Part shown: one piece after another, positions 8,453 to 17,632 of the stretch | How positions within the stretch are numbered: the first letter of the stretch is position 1 | How the letters are laid out: every line of letters starts with the position of its first letter | Notes under the pieces: generated by a model | What the model was told of the DNA's origin: nothing | Seen by the model: only the letters and a program-made list of their open reading frames with translations | Database searches by the model: none | Translations under genes and position numbers: made by a program | DNA from: Phycisphaeraceae bacterium | GTDB lineage: Bacteria; Planctomycetota; Phycisphaerae; Phycisphaerales; Phycisphaeraceae | DNA length: 64,000 bases | Direction: 5' to 3' | NCBI GenBank assembly: GCA_028284155.1 | Contig: JANQSF010000065.1 | Location: 1 to 64,000 of the forward strand

Positions 8453-9820
8453 TCACTCGTCGGCTTTCAACGACTTGACCTGTTCGTGGACGGCCTGCAC
8501 GACGGCCGACTCCACGCCCACAGCCCACTTGCTCGGCAGGCCGTAATACACCATCGCGCCAGCCCCTTCATAGCCGCCCTCGCGCAGCACGCGTTCGGAC
8601 GGGATGTACGCCATCACGTCGTTCGCGTAGCCGACGACCCAGGTTGATTCGGCCCCCAACTCACGCTTGAGCCGAATCGCGAAGTCGACCACGACCTCGC
8701 CCCCAAGGAATACCCACGACAGGTCGTCGCCGAGCCGCCACGTCTGAACCGGGCACGGGTAGGTCTTCGTCAGTTCGCCGTCGCGCTTGATGTCGGCCAA
8801 CAGGCGCGTCGCCCGGCTGCGCTCGTATCGGTTGGTCGAAGCGGCGGCGCGTTTCAGGTCGTCCACGGTTGGCAGCTTGTCGTAACGCAGATCGACCTCG
8901 CGGTAGCGGGTGTCGAGGTCGGGTCGAATGTTTGCGAGCTCTTTCTTGAGTGCGCGGTCGACGGCGTCGGCCAATTGTCGCCCGTAGCCCTCAGCCAATT
9001 CGACCTTGCGGCGGGGCAGCGGGTTGATGTCGGCCCCGCAGCCGGCCCAGAACATGGCCGACGCGCCGGGGTGTCGTTTCTCCAATTCGAGCTGTGCAAA
9101 GCCGGGGTAGTCGCCCGTCCATTGGTAGAATGACAGCGTCGTCGCGTGGCAGGCGTAGCCGAACACGATCGCCTTGACCTTGCCGGCCTTGGTCGCGACG
9201 CGCAGCACGGGCACGGTGTGATCGACCGGGCCGCGCAGTTGGTCGGCCTCACGTAGTTTCGGCACGTCGGATTCGCGGTTATTGCGGCGGTTCACGCCGA
9301 AGGTCGCTTCGTCGCTCCCTTGCGACAGGTCGCAGAGTTCCAGGTCTTTGATCGCGTCACCGACAAGTCGAACGACGGTCTTGGTCACGCGCTTCGTGTA
9401 TTGCCGGATGAGGCGTTGATGCTCCGGGCTGAGGAAGTACATCGACATCAGGTTGTCGCCGACGACCGGCCCGGTGTGCGTGTGCGACGTGCACAACGCG
9501 ACCTGCGCTTTTGAGAGCTTGTGCTGCTTTTCGATGGCTTGGCGGATGTCGAGCGACGTCGCGCGGTCGATGCCGACCAGGTCGAGCGTGACGATCGCCG
9601 CGCGCTGACCTGCGGCGTCTTCGATGACCAACGCCTTGGCCCACAGGTCGTGCAGTTTCTGGACGCCCGGCTTGTTGCGGCCCGCGTAGCCCGACATCCA
9701 CATCGGCCGATCGGGCGTGATGACCGCCCGCGCGACCCCCGCCCGCCACGTCGCGCCGTGTGCCAGGGGCGAGACATGCACGACTAACGCCACGACCGTT
9801 GCCAGAACGAGGTGTCGCAT
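8453..9820 (-). CDS. Neutral/alkaline ceramidase N-terminal-domain-like protein
   Basis: A 455-residue exported protein (signal about residues 1-22, ending LAHGA) matching the catalytic N-terminal domain of neutral/alkaline non-lysosomal ceramidases, zinc amidases that cleave N-acyl-sphingosine. Seen: the domain start AGVARAVITPDRP, zinc-site CTSHTHTGP, and FGYACHATTLSF...GDYPG. It is much shorter than classical ceramidases (about 650-700 residues) because the C-terminal Ig-like domain is absent. Where the classical enzymes have a G-D-x-S-P nucleophile segment this protein reads GADINP, so the Ser is not obvious and the substrate may differ. Planctomycetes carry many such single-domain copies. 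Confidence 0.8.
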   Translation of the reverse strand: MRHLVLATVVALVVHVSPLAHGATWRAGVARAVITPDRPMWMSGYAGRNKPGVQKLHDLWAKALVIEDAAGQRAAIVTLDLVGIDRATSLDIRQAIEKQHKLSKAQVALCTSHTHTGPVVGDNLMSMYFLSPEHQRLIRQYTKRVTKTVVRLVGDAIKDLELCDLSQGSDEATFGVNRRNNRESDVPKLREADQLRGPVDHTVPVLRVATKAGKVKAIVFGYACHATTLSFYQWTGDYPGFAQLELEKRHPGASAMFWAGCGADINPLPRRKVELAEGYGRQLADAVDRALKKELANIRPDLDTRYREVDLRYDKLPTVDDLKRAAASTNRYERSRATRLLADIKRDGELTKTYPCPVQTWRLGDDLSWVFLGGEVVVDFAIRLKRELGAESTWVVGYANDVMAYIPSERVLREGGYEGAGAMVYYGLPSKWAVGVESAVVQAVHEQVKSLKADE

Positions 9821-9899
9821 AAGCCGCTCCGTTGAGTTGTGAAGTCAAAGCAACCGGTGCATCGCGTGAATGATGGATGACGGCGATGCGACAAGCCGA

Positions 9900-11063
9900 T
9901 CACGGTTTTTCCGGCTTTTCCTCTCGCCACTTGTCAAGTGCCTGCGCGGTCGTCTTCATGACCTTGCCGTTGTACTCGCCCGTGAGTTTGACGAGGTCCG
10001 GGGCTTCCGCATCGATCAGCACGGCATCGAAACTCTTGAGGTCTTCGTCACCCTCCAGCGCGTTGCGGTACTTGGCCAGTTCCTTCTCTTCCGGCCGATG
10101 GCTGGTCACCAGAATGACCTGCTCCGCCCGGCCGGTGATCGCGGCGCGCACGGCCTCGGCTGAGTCGCCGAAGCTGATCGTGAACAGCCCATCGAGCATG
10201 TCGTTCAGTTCGACCTTGCGTTCGTCGCTGATCTTGGCGGGCCACTTCTCGGGGTACACGCTCACGCCGCTGTCGGTATAGACGTAGACCTGAAACTGGT
10301 TGGTGGAATTGTGTCGTTCAAGTACCTTGTCGAGCAGCTCGCGCATCGTTTCTTTCCACGACTGCGTCAGGTCGTGGCCGTCGATGACCAGCGCGGTGGT
10401 CTCCTCCAGGTCGATCCCCATGAACCGCGCTTCGGTGTCGGTGTAGGGGTTGACGTCGAGTGTCAGGCCGGCCACCGCCGGGTCGTCGCCGGGGTTGGTC
10501 GTTTCGTCGTCCGGCCCGAATAAGACGAAGCCGATCAGGACGAGGAAGCCGGCTGTGACGAGGCAAAGGCCGACAAACATCATCACGGCCACAGCCTTGA
10601 TCTTCTTGCGACGTGCCGAGGCGGTCGGGACCTGATTGACATCGCCGACGTTCACGCGCTTGCCCGAGGCGGTGACGTACACATCCAAACTGGACGTCGT
10701 CGCCGCCAGGTCCTGCTCCGCTAACGACATGGTCTCGTCGAGTTCGACGCCGGTGGCGGCGGATTCGTCTTCGTCGATCTCCGCCTCGATCTCGACGGTC
10801 GTTTCAGCCAACGCGGCGGGCGAGTCGGGGCGTTCAGCGCCGGGGCTTTCCGGGCGACCACCGCCGGGGCTTTCAGGCCGTCCGCCACCGGGAGCGCCGG
10901 GTGCGTCCGGCCGCGACAACGACTCGGCCTTCTCGACGCCGGGGTTGGCCGGCACGGTCATGAGCGTGCCGCAGTTGAAACAGCGACACACGCCACCGGC
11001 GAAGCCCTGATCCAGTTCGAGCATCGTCGAACAGCTTGGGCACTCCAGTTCGATCTGATCCAT
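9900..11063 (-). CDS. Zinc-ribbon, transmembrane protein with degenerate vWA-like domain
   Basis: A 387-residue protein in four parts. Residues 1-35 hold a CxxC...CxCxxC zinc ribbon (Cys8, Cys11, Cys26/28, Cys31). Residues 50-85 are a Gly-Pro-rich linker with tandem GGGRPESP-type units. Residues 157-182 form one transmembrane helix. About 200-385 is an alpha/beta domain (TALVIDGHDLTQSW, VILVTSHRPEEKELAKY) that looks like a von Willebrand A fold without the metal-binding DxSxS. The ribbon should be cytoplasmic and the vWA-like part outside. It is upstream of the ceramidase-like gene in the same direction (79-base gap). The function is unknown. Confidence 0.7.
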   Translation of the reverse strand: MDQIELECPSCSTMLELDQGFAGGVCRCFNCGTLMTVPANPGVEKAESLSRPDAPGAPGGGRPESPGGGRPESPGAERPDSPAALAETTVEIEAEIDEDESAATGVELDETMSLAEQDLAATTSSLDVYVTASGKRVNVGDVNQVPTASARRKKIKAVAVMMFVGLCLVTAGFLVLIGFVLFGPDDETTNPGDDPAVAGLTLDVNPYTDTEARFMGIDLEETTALVIDGHDLTQSWKETMRELLDKVLERHNSTNQFQVYVYTDSGVSVYPEKWPAKISDERKVELNDMLDGLFTISFGDSAEAVRAAITGRAEQVILVTSHRPEEKELAKYRNALEGDEDLKSFDAVLIDAEAPDLVKLTGEYNGKVMKTTAQALDKWREEKPEKP

Positions 11064-11123
11064 GGTCGCGACACTCCCCTGGACGCGCGATCGGCGTCGT
11101 TGACTGCCCCGTCAGGCCGGTCG

Positions 11124-12146
11124 CTATCGGCCGGCCGGCAGCCAGAGGTAATAAAACCCCACGGATGAGCCGGCGAACGTCTCCGGCACGTTCAACTGTA
11201 GCAGATTCACCTGAACGCCACCGGGCGGTACGTGACCCGATGCGCCGGGTGCTGACGCGATCGGCGACGGCGCGTTCGCGTAGGGCGAGCCGACGTACCG
11301 GTGCTTGCGGTGATACCGGATCAGGTCGGCCTTGTCGATGCCGGCCGCGCTCTTGGCCAACCGGAACGCGTCGTGCAGGTCACCCAAGTGGTCGACCAGG
11401 CCGGCCGACAACGCCTTGTCGCCGCTGACGATTCTGCCGTCGGTCATGGCCGCAAATTGGTCCGGCGGGATGCTCGGCCGATGCTTGCGCACCTTTTCGA
11501 CGAAGCGTTTGTAGAAGTCGTCCACCATCTTCTGCAGGACGGCGCGGTGCTCCGGCGTCAGGTCGCCCAGCGGCGAGCCGGCGGCCTTGTTCGGCCCGCT
11601 GGTCAAGGCTTCGGCGTTGATGCCGACGCGCGTCATTGCGCCTTTGAAACTGATCGTTTGCACGATCACACCGATGCTCGCCGTCACCGTCGTCGGGTAC
11701 GCGACGACGGCGTCTGCCGCGCAGGCCAGGTAATAACCACCGCTGGCGGCGACGTCCATCATCAACGCGATCACCGGCTTGCCCGTTTTTTCCTTGAACC
11801 GCATGACCTGTCGGTACATCACGTCGCTGGCGGTGACCGTGCCGCCGGGCGAGTTGATGCGGAGGATGACGGCTTTGACATCGCTGTCGTCAGCCGCGCG
11901 GCGTAACTGTTCGTCGAGCAGGGCGACGGGGTTCTCGCCGCCGCCGAACAGGCCGGACCGGCCGTTGTGGATCAGGCCGCTGACGTCGATTACGGCCACG
12001 CTGTCGTTGTCGAACCCACCGGCGTCATCGACGACGGTCGCGCGCAGCGCGTTGTCGCTGGGGTCGCCGCCGATGGTCAGGTTGACCGGCGAGCAGCCGA
12101 CCGCGGCAAGCAGGGCGAGCAGGCAGGCGAAGTGTTTCAAACGCAT
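11124..12146 (-). CDS. sppA: Signal peptide peptidase SppA (S49 family), lipoprotein
   Basis: A 340-residue S49 serine protease that degrades cleaved signal peptides at the membrane. The chosen Met (the frame extends 38 codons upstream, through a repeat) gives a lipobox LAAVGC. The Ser-Lys dyad is clear: Ser135 in AASGGYYLACAAD and Lys187 in SGPNKAAGSP, separated by 52 residues, the same spacing as Ser147/Lys199 of Bacillus SppA. Also seen: VILRINSPGG and DGRIVSGDKALSAGLVDHLG. This is the short, single-domain form. The C-terminal ~45 residues after GSPYANAP are Pro/Gly rich and unlike the family core. Confidence 0.9.
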   Translation of the reverse strand: MRLKHFACLLALLAAVGCSPVNLTIGGDPSDNALRATVVDDAGGFDNDSVAVIDVSGLIHNGRSGLFGGGENPVALLDEQLRRAADDSDVKAVILRINSPGGTVTASDVMYRQVMRFKEKTGKPVIALMMDVAASGGYYLACAADAVVAYPTTVTASIGVIVQTISFKGAMTRVGINAEALTSGPNKAAGSPLGDLTPEHRAVLQKMVDDFYKRFVEKVRKHRPSIPPDQFAAMTDGRIVSGDKALSAGLVDHLGDLHDAFRLAKSAAGIDKADLIRYHRKHRYVGSPYANAPSPIASAPGASGHVPPGGVQVNLLQLNVPETFAGSSVGFYYLWLPAGR

Positions 12147-12202
12147 GACGTGATCTCGCAAGTGGGGCGTCGGCCGGTGCGGGTGTGCTGTTGTGATCGT
12201 TC

Positions 12203-12273
12203 TCGTGCCACGGCCGTGTCGGCCGTGTGGAAAGTCTTTGATGTACCGCACGGCCGACACGGCCGTGGCACGA
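12203..12273. repeat. Perfect 25-bp inverted repeat (REP-like hairpin)
   Basis: Two arms of 25 bases, 12203-12227 and 12249-12273, are exact reverse complements around a 21-base loop. The arms are rich in CGGCCGTG. It lies directly upstream of sppA, inside the untranslated extension of its frame, and before the divergent lipoprotein gene. No T-run follows. It looks like a dispersed palindromic repeat rather than a terminator, since both neighbouring genes point away from it. Confidence 0.7.
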
Positions 12274-12451
12274 ACAAGGTGCCCGATTCAAAGTGTCCCA
12301 CGGGCAGCCGTACGACGGCGAGTCGCAGTTCAAGTCGATGATAGCGACGAGGAGCGGGCGGTTGGCCAATGTTGGCGGTTGGCGGTCGCACGGTCCGAAT
12401 AAACGAAAGAGGCCCATGGACGGGCTGTGCGTGCGAACACGGAGGTTCATC

Positions 12452-13039
12452 ATGTCGATTCAGCAGGCTGTGCGCGTCGCGGTCGTCACCGCGGCCGTTG
12501 CGCTGATCATCGTGGGCTGTCAGGCCAGGGGCGGGGCGGGTTTTGCCAAAGTCGATGCGGGAGACGAAGGGCCGGGCGGCGGTGAGCCGATCGCGAAGGA
12601 CACGTCGGACTCTGAATCGACGAAGAATGCGGCGGTGTCGAACCCGGTAGCCCCGGTGGTGACCCGTATCGCGGACGTGGTGTCCGTCGTCAGCGAGCCG
12701 ATCAGCACGCCGGCGGCGACGAGCGACGACGTGACCGTGCAGCAGTTCAAACGGAAACGAGGACAGGACCGCATCGCTGAGGCCAGAGCGTTGTTTGAGT
12801 CCCGCCTGCCGCATGCCCGCATCTTGGGGCGCGACGGTAACGGTGTCGTGCGGGATTTCGACTCGCTGACATTTGAAATGTCACGCGACGAATTGCTCAC
12901 GCTGCTCGGCGAGCCGGACCGGGTGGATGATACGACGCTGGCGTACGACCTGGGCCAACGCCACGGCCGACGACACACCCTTCAGGTGCAGGTCGTCGAC
13001 GGGCGGGTGGCGTCGAGTAATCTGATGGTTTGGTTTTGA
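12452..13039 (+). CDS. Predicted lipoprotein, BamE/SmpA-like C-terminus possible
   Basis: A 195-residue protein that I do not recognise by family. The start is fixed by GGAGG six bases upstream. A signal with lipobox (IIVGC, Cys about 21) is followed by a long low-complexity stretch to about residue 90. The last ~60 residues read FEMSRDELLTLLGEPDRVDDTTLAYDLG and end in a beta strand, which resembles the helix-turn-strand pattern of BamE/SmpA-like proteins (M-s-x-d-e-l-...-lGeP). That is a fold-level impression only. It is divergent from sppA and convergent with the dehydrogenase gene downstream. Confidence 0.6.
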   Translation: MSIQQAVRVAVVTAAVALIIVGCQARGGAGFAKVDAGDEGPGGGEPIAKDTSDSESTKNAAVSNPVAPVVTRIADVVSVVSEPISTPAATSDDVTVQQFKRKRGQDRIAEARALFESRLPHARILGRDGNGVVRDFDSLTFEMSRDELLTLLGEPDRVDDTTLAYDLGQRHGRRHTLQVQVVDGRVASSNLMVWF

Positions 13040-13080
13040 TTGACGGTTGGGATCCGGGTCTTTCGGAAAACCCAGATCAA

Positions 13081-14577
13081 TCACTCCGCAGCCTTCGGGA
13101 TATTCACCAGCGTGTAGTAACCCTTCGGGTGCAACAGCGGCAGGCCGGACTTCGACCGGACGCCATTGAAGTGCATCTCGTGAACGAAGCCCGCCCGCAA
13201 CGGCTCGACGGTCAGCCGAACGCTCAACCCGTCGGCCGCGACCTTCGCCTGCGTCACTTTCAGCGGCTGCGTGTCGACTTCGGGGCCGCCGTACCGGCTT
13301 TCGAGTTTGTACGTGTAGCTTGAGCCACCGTACGACGCGGGGTCGGCCGCGGTCTTGGGATCGACCGGCTCAGTGAACGTCAACTCGAACCCAGTCGATG
13401 TCGCGCGCATCTCGTGCACCTCGAACGGCGTCTTGCCGGTCCAGACGAGTCGCTGCATCCCGAACGGCCGGTTGCCCGCGCCGCCCCAGCCGCGGTTGCT
13501 CATACCGACGAACATGGAGTAGTCCTTGCCGAAGCGGATGCGGATGATGCCGCACTGGAAGCCGCGACGGAAGTTGAAGGCCGCGCCCTGCCAGTGGCCG
13601 TCGATCTTTTCCAAGAAGACGCGCATGACCATCGCGCCGCTCTGGTCGGCCACGAACAGTTGATTCTTGAACGGCCCGAACTTGCCGCCGCTCGTATCCC
13701 ACGCCATGCCCGACGGGCTCTTGCCCATCTTGTTGTACGGGAACCACACGGCCGGCATCTTGAAGTTCGGGATCGTTTTGTGCAGGTCTTTCATGTACTG
13801 GCCCGACGGCACGGTGCCGGGCTTCGGCATCTTGATCGGGTTGCCCTCGAGTTCGACGGTCGGCAGCCCGTGCGGGTGGCCGTGGAAATCGCCGAACGCC
13901 ATGTGCGAAAGTTTCGACGCGTTGCACCATTCGCCCTGGTTGTCGGTGAAAAAGACGTCGCCCCACGGGGCGCTCTCGACGCCGGCCGGCGAACGCAGGC
14001 CGTTGCACATCGGGTGCATCTTGCCCGTCTTCGGGTCGATCGCCACAGCCCAGCCGCGCCAGTGCGCCCGGCCGTACGGCTCGCCGCCGAACGGCTTGTT
14101 CAGCGTGACCCACAGCTTGCCGTCCTTGCCCGGCCGCGGGCCAAACGCGTACTCGTGGTAATTGCCGCTAATCGCCCAGTCGTCGTTGACGGTCTCGAAC
14201 ACGTCGGCTTGCCCGTCGTTGTTGGTGTCTTTCGCGCGCGTCAGTTCTCCGCGCTGCGCGAAGTAGATCCAGCCGTCTTCTCCTTCGTGCAGACCAAGCG
14301 GTTGCGACAGGCCGAACGCCCAGGGCTTGAACGTGACCTTCTCCGGTTCGCCGTACGCGCCGTCGACGATAAAGAACTCGCCACGCCGCGTGCAGATCAA
14401 CACCCGCCCGTCTTTCAGCGCGGCGATGCCGGAAACCTCCAGCACGTAGTCGGCCGGGTCGAAGGTGAGGATTTTGTAGTAGTCATCTTCTTTCGGTTGT
14501 CCGATCGCGGGCGCGGCGAACGCGACGCACAACAACGCGACGATTGTGAACGGGATGGATTGAATTCGATTCACCAT
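13081..14577 (-). CDS. Secreted glucose/sorbosone-dehydrogenase-like beta-propeller
   Basis: A 498-residue exported protein (signal to about residue 26, FAAPAIGQ). It is a propeller with GEDGWIYFAQRGELTRAKD, an Asp-rich loop DTNNDGQADVFE, NGLRSPAGVESAPWGDVFFTDNQGEW and a C-terminal Ig-like domain. It lacks a heme motif. Its start overlaps the end of the pentaheme cytochrome gene upstream by seven bases, so the two are translated as a pair, and the cytochrome is the obvious electron acceptor. The propeller is similar to the C-terminal half of the product at 3172-5574. The substrate is probably a sugar or polyol but cannot be named from sequence. Confidence 0.82.
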   Translation of the reverse strand: MVNRIQSIPFTIVALLCVAFAAPAIGQPKEDDYYKILTFDPADYVLEVSGIAALKDGRVLICTRRGEFFIVDGAYGEPEKVTFKPWAFGLSQPLGLHEGEDGWIYFAQRGELTRAKDTNNDGQADVFETVNDDWAISGNYHEYAFGPRPGKDGKLWVTLNKPFGGEPYGRAHWRGWAVAIDPKTGKMHPMCNGLRSPAGVESAPWGDVFFTDNQGEWCNASKLSHMAFGDFHGHPHGLPTVELEGNPIKMPKPGTVPSGQYMKDLHKTIPNFKMPAVWFPYNKMGKSPSGMAWDTSGGKFGPFKNQLFVADQSGAMVMRVFLEKIDGHWQGAAFNFRRGFQCGIIRIRFGKDYSMFVGMSNRGWGGAGNRPFGMQRLVWTGKTPFEVHEMRATSTGFELTFTEPVDPKTAADPASYGGSSYTYKLESRYGGPEVDTQPLKVTQAKVAADGLSVRLTVEPLRAGFVHEMHFNGVRSKSGLPLLHPKGYYTLVNIPKAAE

Positions 14578-17432
14578 GACATCACCACCTCAAACGCGGC
14601 CTTGCCGCTGGACAGGTCAACGGGGACGATCAACTCTTTGCTTTGGCCCGCGTTGCGGACGATTGGTGAGACGGGTTTGGACGACTTGATGGTGGCTTTG
14701 AGCTTGCCGTCGATCAGGTACGTCCCGTCGTCCTGTTTGTCGATGCTCTGGCCGAAGGCCACGACGTGATACAGGCCGCTTGTCGGCTTTGCGCTGGTCA
14801 ACGTGAACTTGCGCAGCAACACCGCGCCGCCGGGGCGCAGGTCGGGCACGGGTTGTTCTTCGATGGTCACGCCGTCGAGGACGTACTTGAAGATCGGGCG
14901 GCGTTCGGCGTCGAAGCGGTAGCCCTTGAATCGCCCGCCGACGTTGCGGTCTTTCTTCGGGTCGACCTTTGGCCAAGGGGATGTGGACGAGTCGAGTTTG
15001 GCGAACGCGGGGCCGGGGGGCATGTCGATCACATCGACGCCGAGCGGGCCGGAGAACCCGCCGGCCCGGCCTTGCCAGGTGCCCTTGCCGTCGAAAAATC
15101 CGCCGCGCCACGCTTTGGCGAGCCGAACGACGTTGCCATCGAAGGCGACGTGGACGCGCTCGGGGTAGCCGACGGCGATGGCCCTTGGGCTGGCGTCGGT
15201 CATGAACGTGCGGAAGACGACGGGGTCGCCGCCCGGGACGATCTCGTCGCCGGCCGCGGCGACCTTGATGCCGGCCGGCAGCGGGGCGGACTTGCCCAGC
15301 GAGAGGTAGTTGATGATCGCGTCCACCTGCTTCTTCTGATCGCCGCCAGCCACGGGCAGCCGAACCGCTCCGTCCGCATAGAAAGATGGCATCCGCGTGC
15401 CGGGCTTTACCGCCGTCGGGTTGGCCATAAATCGGTGCACCCAACTCGGGTTCAACCGTTGCATGACTAGCGCCAGGTCCATCGCGTTGGGCCCGAGCGA
15501 CGGTTGGCCGGCCATGCTGTGACAGTTGATGCAACCGAGCCCCGTTGAGCCGACGAGTTTGCGACCGTCCTTGACCGACTGCGTCGTGAACTCGGGCGGT
15601 GTCTCCTTCGATCCGCTGTGAACCAGCTTGACGAACGCGTCGGTCAGGTGGCCGGCGTTGGCCTTGCCGAACTTCGGCATCCGCGTGGCCATGTACGGGC
15701 GGATGTAGTTCGTCCCGTTCACCAGCAGGTCGTTCAATGTGGCGGGCGTGAGCTTCGCGCCGACGCCGCTGAGCGCCGGCGGCACGCGGCCCTCATCGCC
15801 CAATTCCGCCTCGCCGAGTGTGGCGAAGTAGTCGAGCCGTTTGTCAGCCGGTCCTCCAACGCCGTCGCGCGCGTGGCAGGCGTAGCAGTTCAGCCGGGCC
15901 ATGGTGTGCGCAACCTGCTGCTTGTCGTTCAGCGGCTTGGACAATTCGACGTTGTTACGCAGGGCCTTCTTGATCGCGTCGCGCTGCGCGGCGGTCAGTT
16001 GATACTTGGGTCGGCCCTTTCGGATGTTGTCGCCCAGGCAACCCTCGGGCGCGTCCGGGTCGAGTTCGAGCAGGCCTTTGGTCGGGCGGAACGGCTTGGT
16101 GTGCGGGTCGTCGGCTTTAAGCTTGTGGCAGGAGGCGCAACCAATCAGGGCGAACATACGCGCGCCCATCTGAGCCTTGCGGGCGTCAACCGTGAACGGC
16201 TTGAGGCCGATCGGCTGCATCGGCTTGCCCGAATGGCCGAGCACGTTCGCGGGGATCGCCTGCTTCTTGATGTCCGGGCCGGACCAGTCGACGTGCAACT
16301 CCTCGCCGCCCTGCACCTCGAACATGGTGACCTCGATCGTGTGGTCGCCGCTGGCCAGCTCGACCGTGCCACTTCTCTCCTGCACGCCGTGCACGCCGCC
16401 GTTGTTCACCACCAGTTTGTCGTTGATCCACAGGAACGACCCGTCGTCGCTGCGCGTGTAAAACGTGTACTTGCCCGGCTTGATGATCGTGATCACGCCC
16501 TTGAAGCGGAAGCCGAAGTGGTCGTTCCGCTTGCGCGTGTCGATGCGGAACCGGTCGATCACGCCCTCGGCCGTGGGCTTGAAGTCATCGAACCTCTGCT
16601 CCTGACCGTTGAAACTCCGCTCGTAGTAGTAGTATTTCAGGCCCTTGACCTTCACCGGTTTCGACCCCGGCTGATTGGCTTGTTCGCGGAGCAGGTACGA
16701 CGCGATGGCCTCGGCCTCGGCGACCTCCAAGTGCATGTGCGGCATTCGGCCGGACGGCCGGACCTTCAATGGGTCGACGAGGAACGCGGTCAATGCTTCG
16801 ACCGTCGTCTTGTGGGCAATCTTGCCGAGCGGGAAAGACTTGGCCTTCAACTCGGCGGGAACGGTCGCGGCGGCCGGTTTCTCATCGCCGAACACGTCGT
16901 CGTCTTGCTCCAGGAACGGGTTGACCTTGCCGGCCGGCTCCTGCGGCGCGTGGCAGGCGACGCAGCCGGACTGGTGGAACAGCAAGCGGCCGCGGTCGAT
17001 CTTGGCGGAGTTGACCTCGATGGCGGACGGCTTGATCGGCCCGCCGCGTGAGACGAGGAAGTGCTGGAGGAAGTCGATCGCCATGGCCTTGGGCTGGGCT
17101 TCGGAGGCGTGGAAGATGTCCGGCATGGTCGTGCCGGGCTTGAAGCCGTGCGGGTTCTTGAGGTAGTCGGCAATGGCCTGCGGCGTCATGCGGGCGCCGA
17201 TCTCGCCCAGCAGCGGCGGCTGCTTGGATTGGAGCCGCACCGCGACCTGCGGCGGGGCCGCGTGGCAGGACACGCAACTCAACTCGCCGATGAGCAACTC
17301 GCCCTGATCGATGGCCAGACCCTTGGCTGACGACCCGGCCACGAGGCCCTGGGCGTCGGCCGAGCCGGCGGCTCCCAGCCACAGGCCAAGCACCAAGGCC
17401 AATCCGGTTATCCGTTGCATGTTCAACACCAT
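14571..17432 (-). CDS. Secreted multidomain c-type cytochrome with PA14 domain, five hemes
   Basis: A 953-residue exported protein with five CxxCH heme sites at residues 53-57, 157-161, 432-436, 516-520 and 634-638. Between the second and third is a PA14-type carbohydrate-binding domain (about 265-395, ITIIKPGKYTFYTRSDDGS, LWINDKLVV, GDHTIEVTMFE). The last ~230 residues are a beta-rich domain without heme. The start at 17432 has GAGG five bases upstream; the signal ends near ADAQG. It overlaps the downstream propeller dehydrogenase by seven bases, which suggests a PA14-targeted oxidoreductase pair acting on sugars in the periplasm or at the surface. Confidence 0.88.
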   Translation of the reverse strand: MVLNMQRITGLALVLGLWLGAAGSADAQGLVAGSSAKGLAIDQGELLIGELSCVSCHAAPPQVAVRLQSKQPPLLGEIGARMTPQAIADYLKNPHGFKPGTTMPDIFHASEAQPKAMAIDFLQHFLVSRGGPIKPSAIEVNSAKIDRGRLLFHQSGCVACHAPQEPAGKVNPFLEQDDDVFGDEKPAAATVPAELKAKSFPLGKIAHKTTVEALTAFLVDPLKVRPSGRMPHMHLEVAEAEAIASYLLREQANQPGSKPVKVKGLKYYYYERSFNGQEQRFDDFKPTAEGVIDRFRIDTRKRNDHFGFRFKGVITIIKPGKYTFYTRSDDGSFLWINDKLVVNNGGVHGVQERSGTVELASGDHTIEVTMFEVQGGEELHVDWSGPDIKKQAIPANVLGHSGKPMQPIGLKPFTVDARKAQMGARMFALIGCASCHKLKADDPHTKPFRPTKGLLELDPDAPEGCLGDNIRKGRPKYQLTAAQRDAIKKALRNNVELSKPLNDKQQVAHTMARLNCYACHARDGVGGPADKRLDYFATLGEAELGDEGRVPPALSGVGAKLTPATLNDLLVNGTNYIRPYMATRMPKFGKANAGHLTDAFVKLVHSGSKETPPEFTTQSVKDGRKLVGSTGLGCINCHSMAGQPSLGPNAMDLALVMQRLNPSWVHRFMANPTAVKPGTRMPSFYADGAVRLPVAGGDQKKQVDAIINYLSLGKSAPLPAGIKVAAAGDEIVPGGDPVVFRTFMTDASPRAIAVGYPERVHVAFDGNVVRLAKAWRGGFFDGKGTWQGRAGGFSGPLGVDVIDMPPGPAFAKLDSSTSPWPKVDPKKDRNVGGRFKGYRFDAERRPIFKYVLDGVTIEEQPVPDLRPGGAVLLRKFTLTSAKPTSGLYHVVAFGQSIDKQDDGTYLIDGKLKATIKSSKPVSPIVRNAGQSKELIVPVDLSSGKAAFEVVMSW

Positions 17433-17632
17433 GTCGTCCTCGTCACGGGTTCGGTTGAGTCGGTCATGTTATCACGGGGGCGACACGGCATGCACGCCCC
17501 GGTCATTCGGTCTTCACAAAGTCATGCACAATCGTTAGTTCGCGACTTGCGGGCGGGTCGGTTCGAGCGTATCCTTATCTTGCACGGTCGGCTGGAAGCC
17601 GGCCTCTCACAACTCGTACGCTGGGTGTCAAG
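17433..17632. other. Divergent intergenic region upstream of the coiled-coil/AAA+ gene run
   Basis: A 200-base gap separating the minus-strand cytochrome pair from the plus-strand coiled-coil/AAA+ run. It contains a possible sigma70-like promoter towards the right (see the separate entry). A small GC hairpin sits at about 17588-17603 in the expected leader. No coding frame is convincing here. Confidence 0.4.
17547..17575 (+). promoter_or_regulatory. Possible sigma70-like promoter for the coiled-coil/AAA+ operon
   Basis: TTGCGG at 17547-17552 and TATCCT at 17570-17575 are separated by 17 bases, an acceptable sigma70 arrangement. A transcript start near 17582 would give a leader of about 50 bases before the ATG at 17633. 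The hexamers deviate from consensus at several positions, so this is only a candidate. Confidence 0.33.

Noticed and set aside
12147..12260. N-terminal extension of SppA
   Set aside because: It translates the 25-bp inverted repeat, and the lipoprotein signal begins at the later Met.
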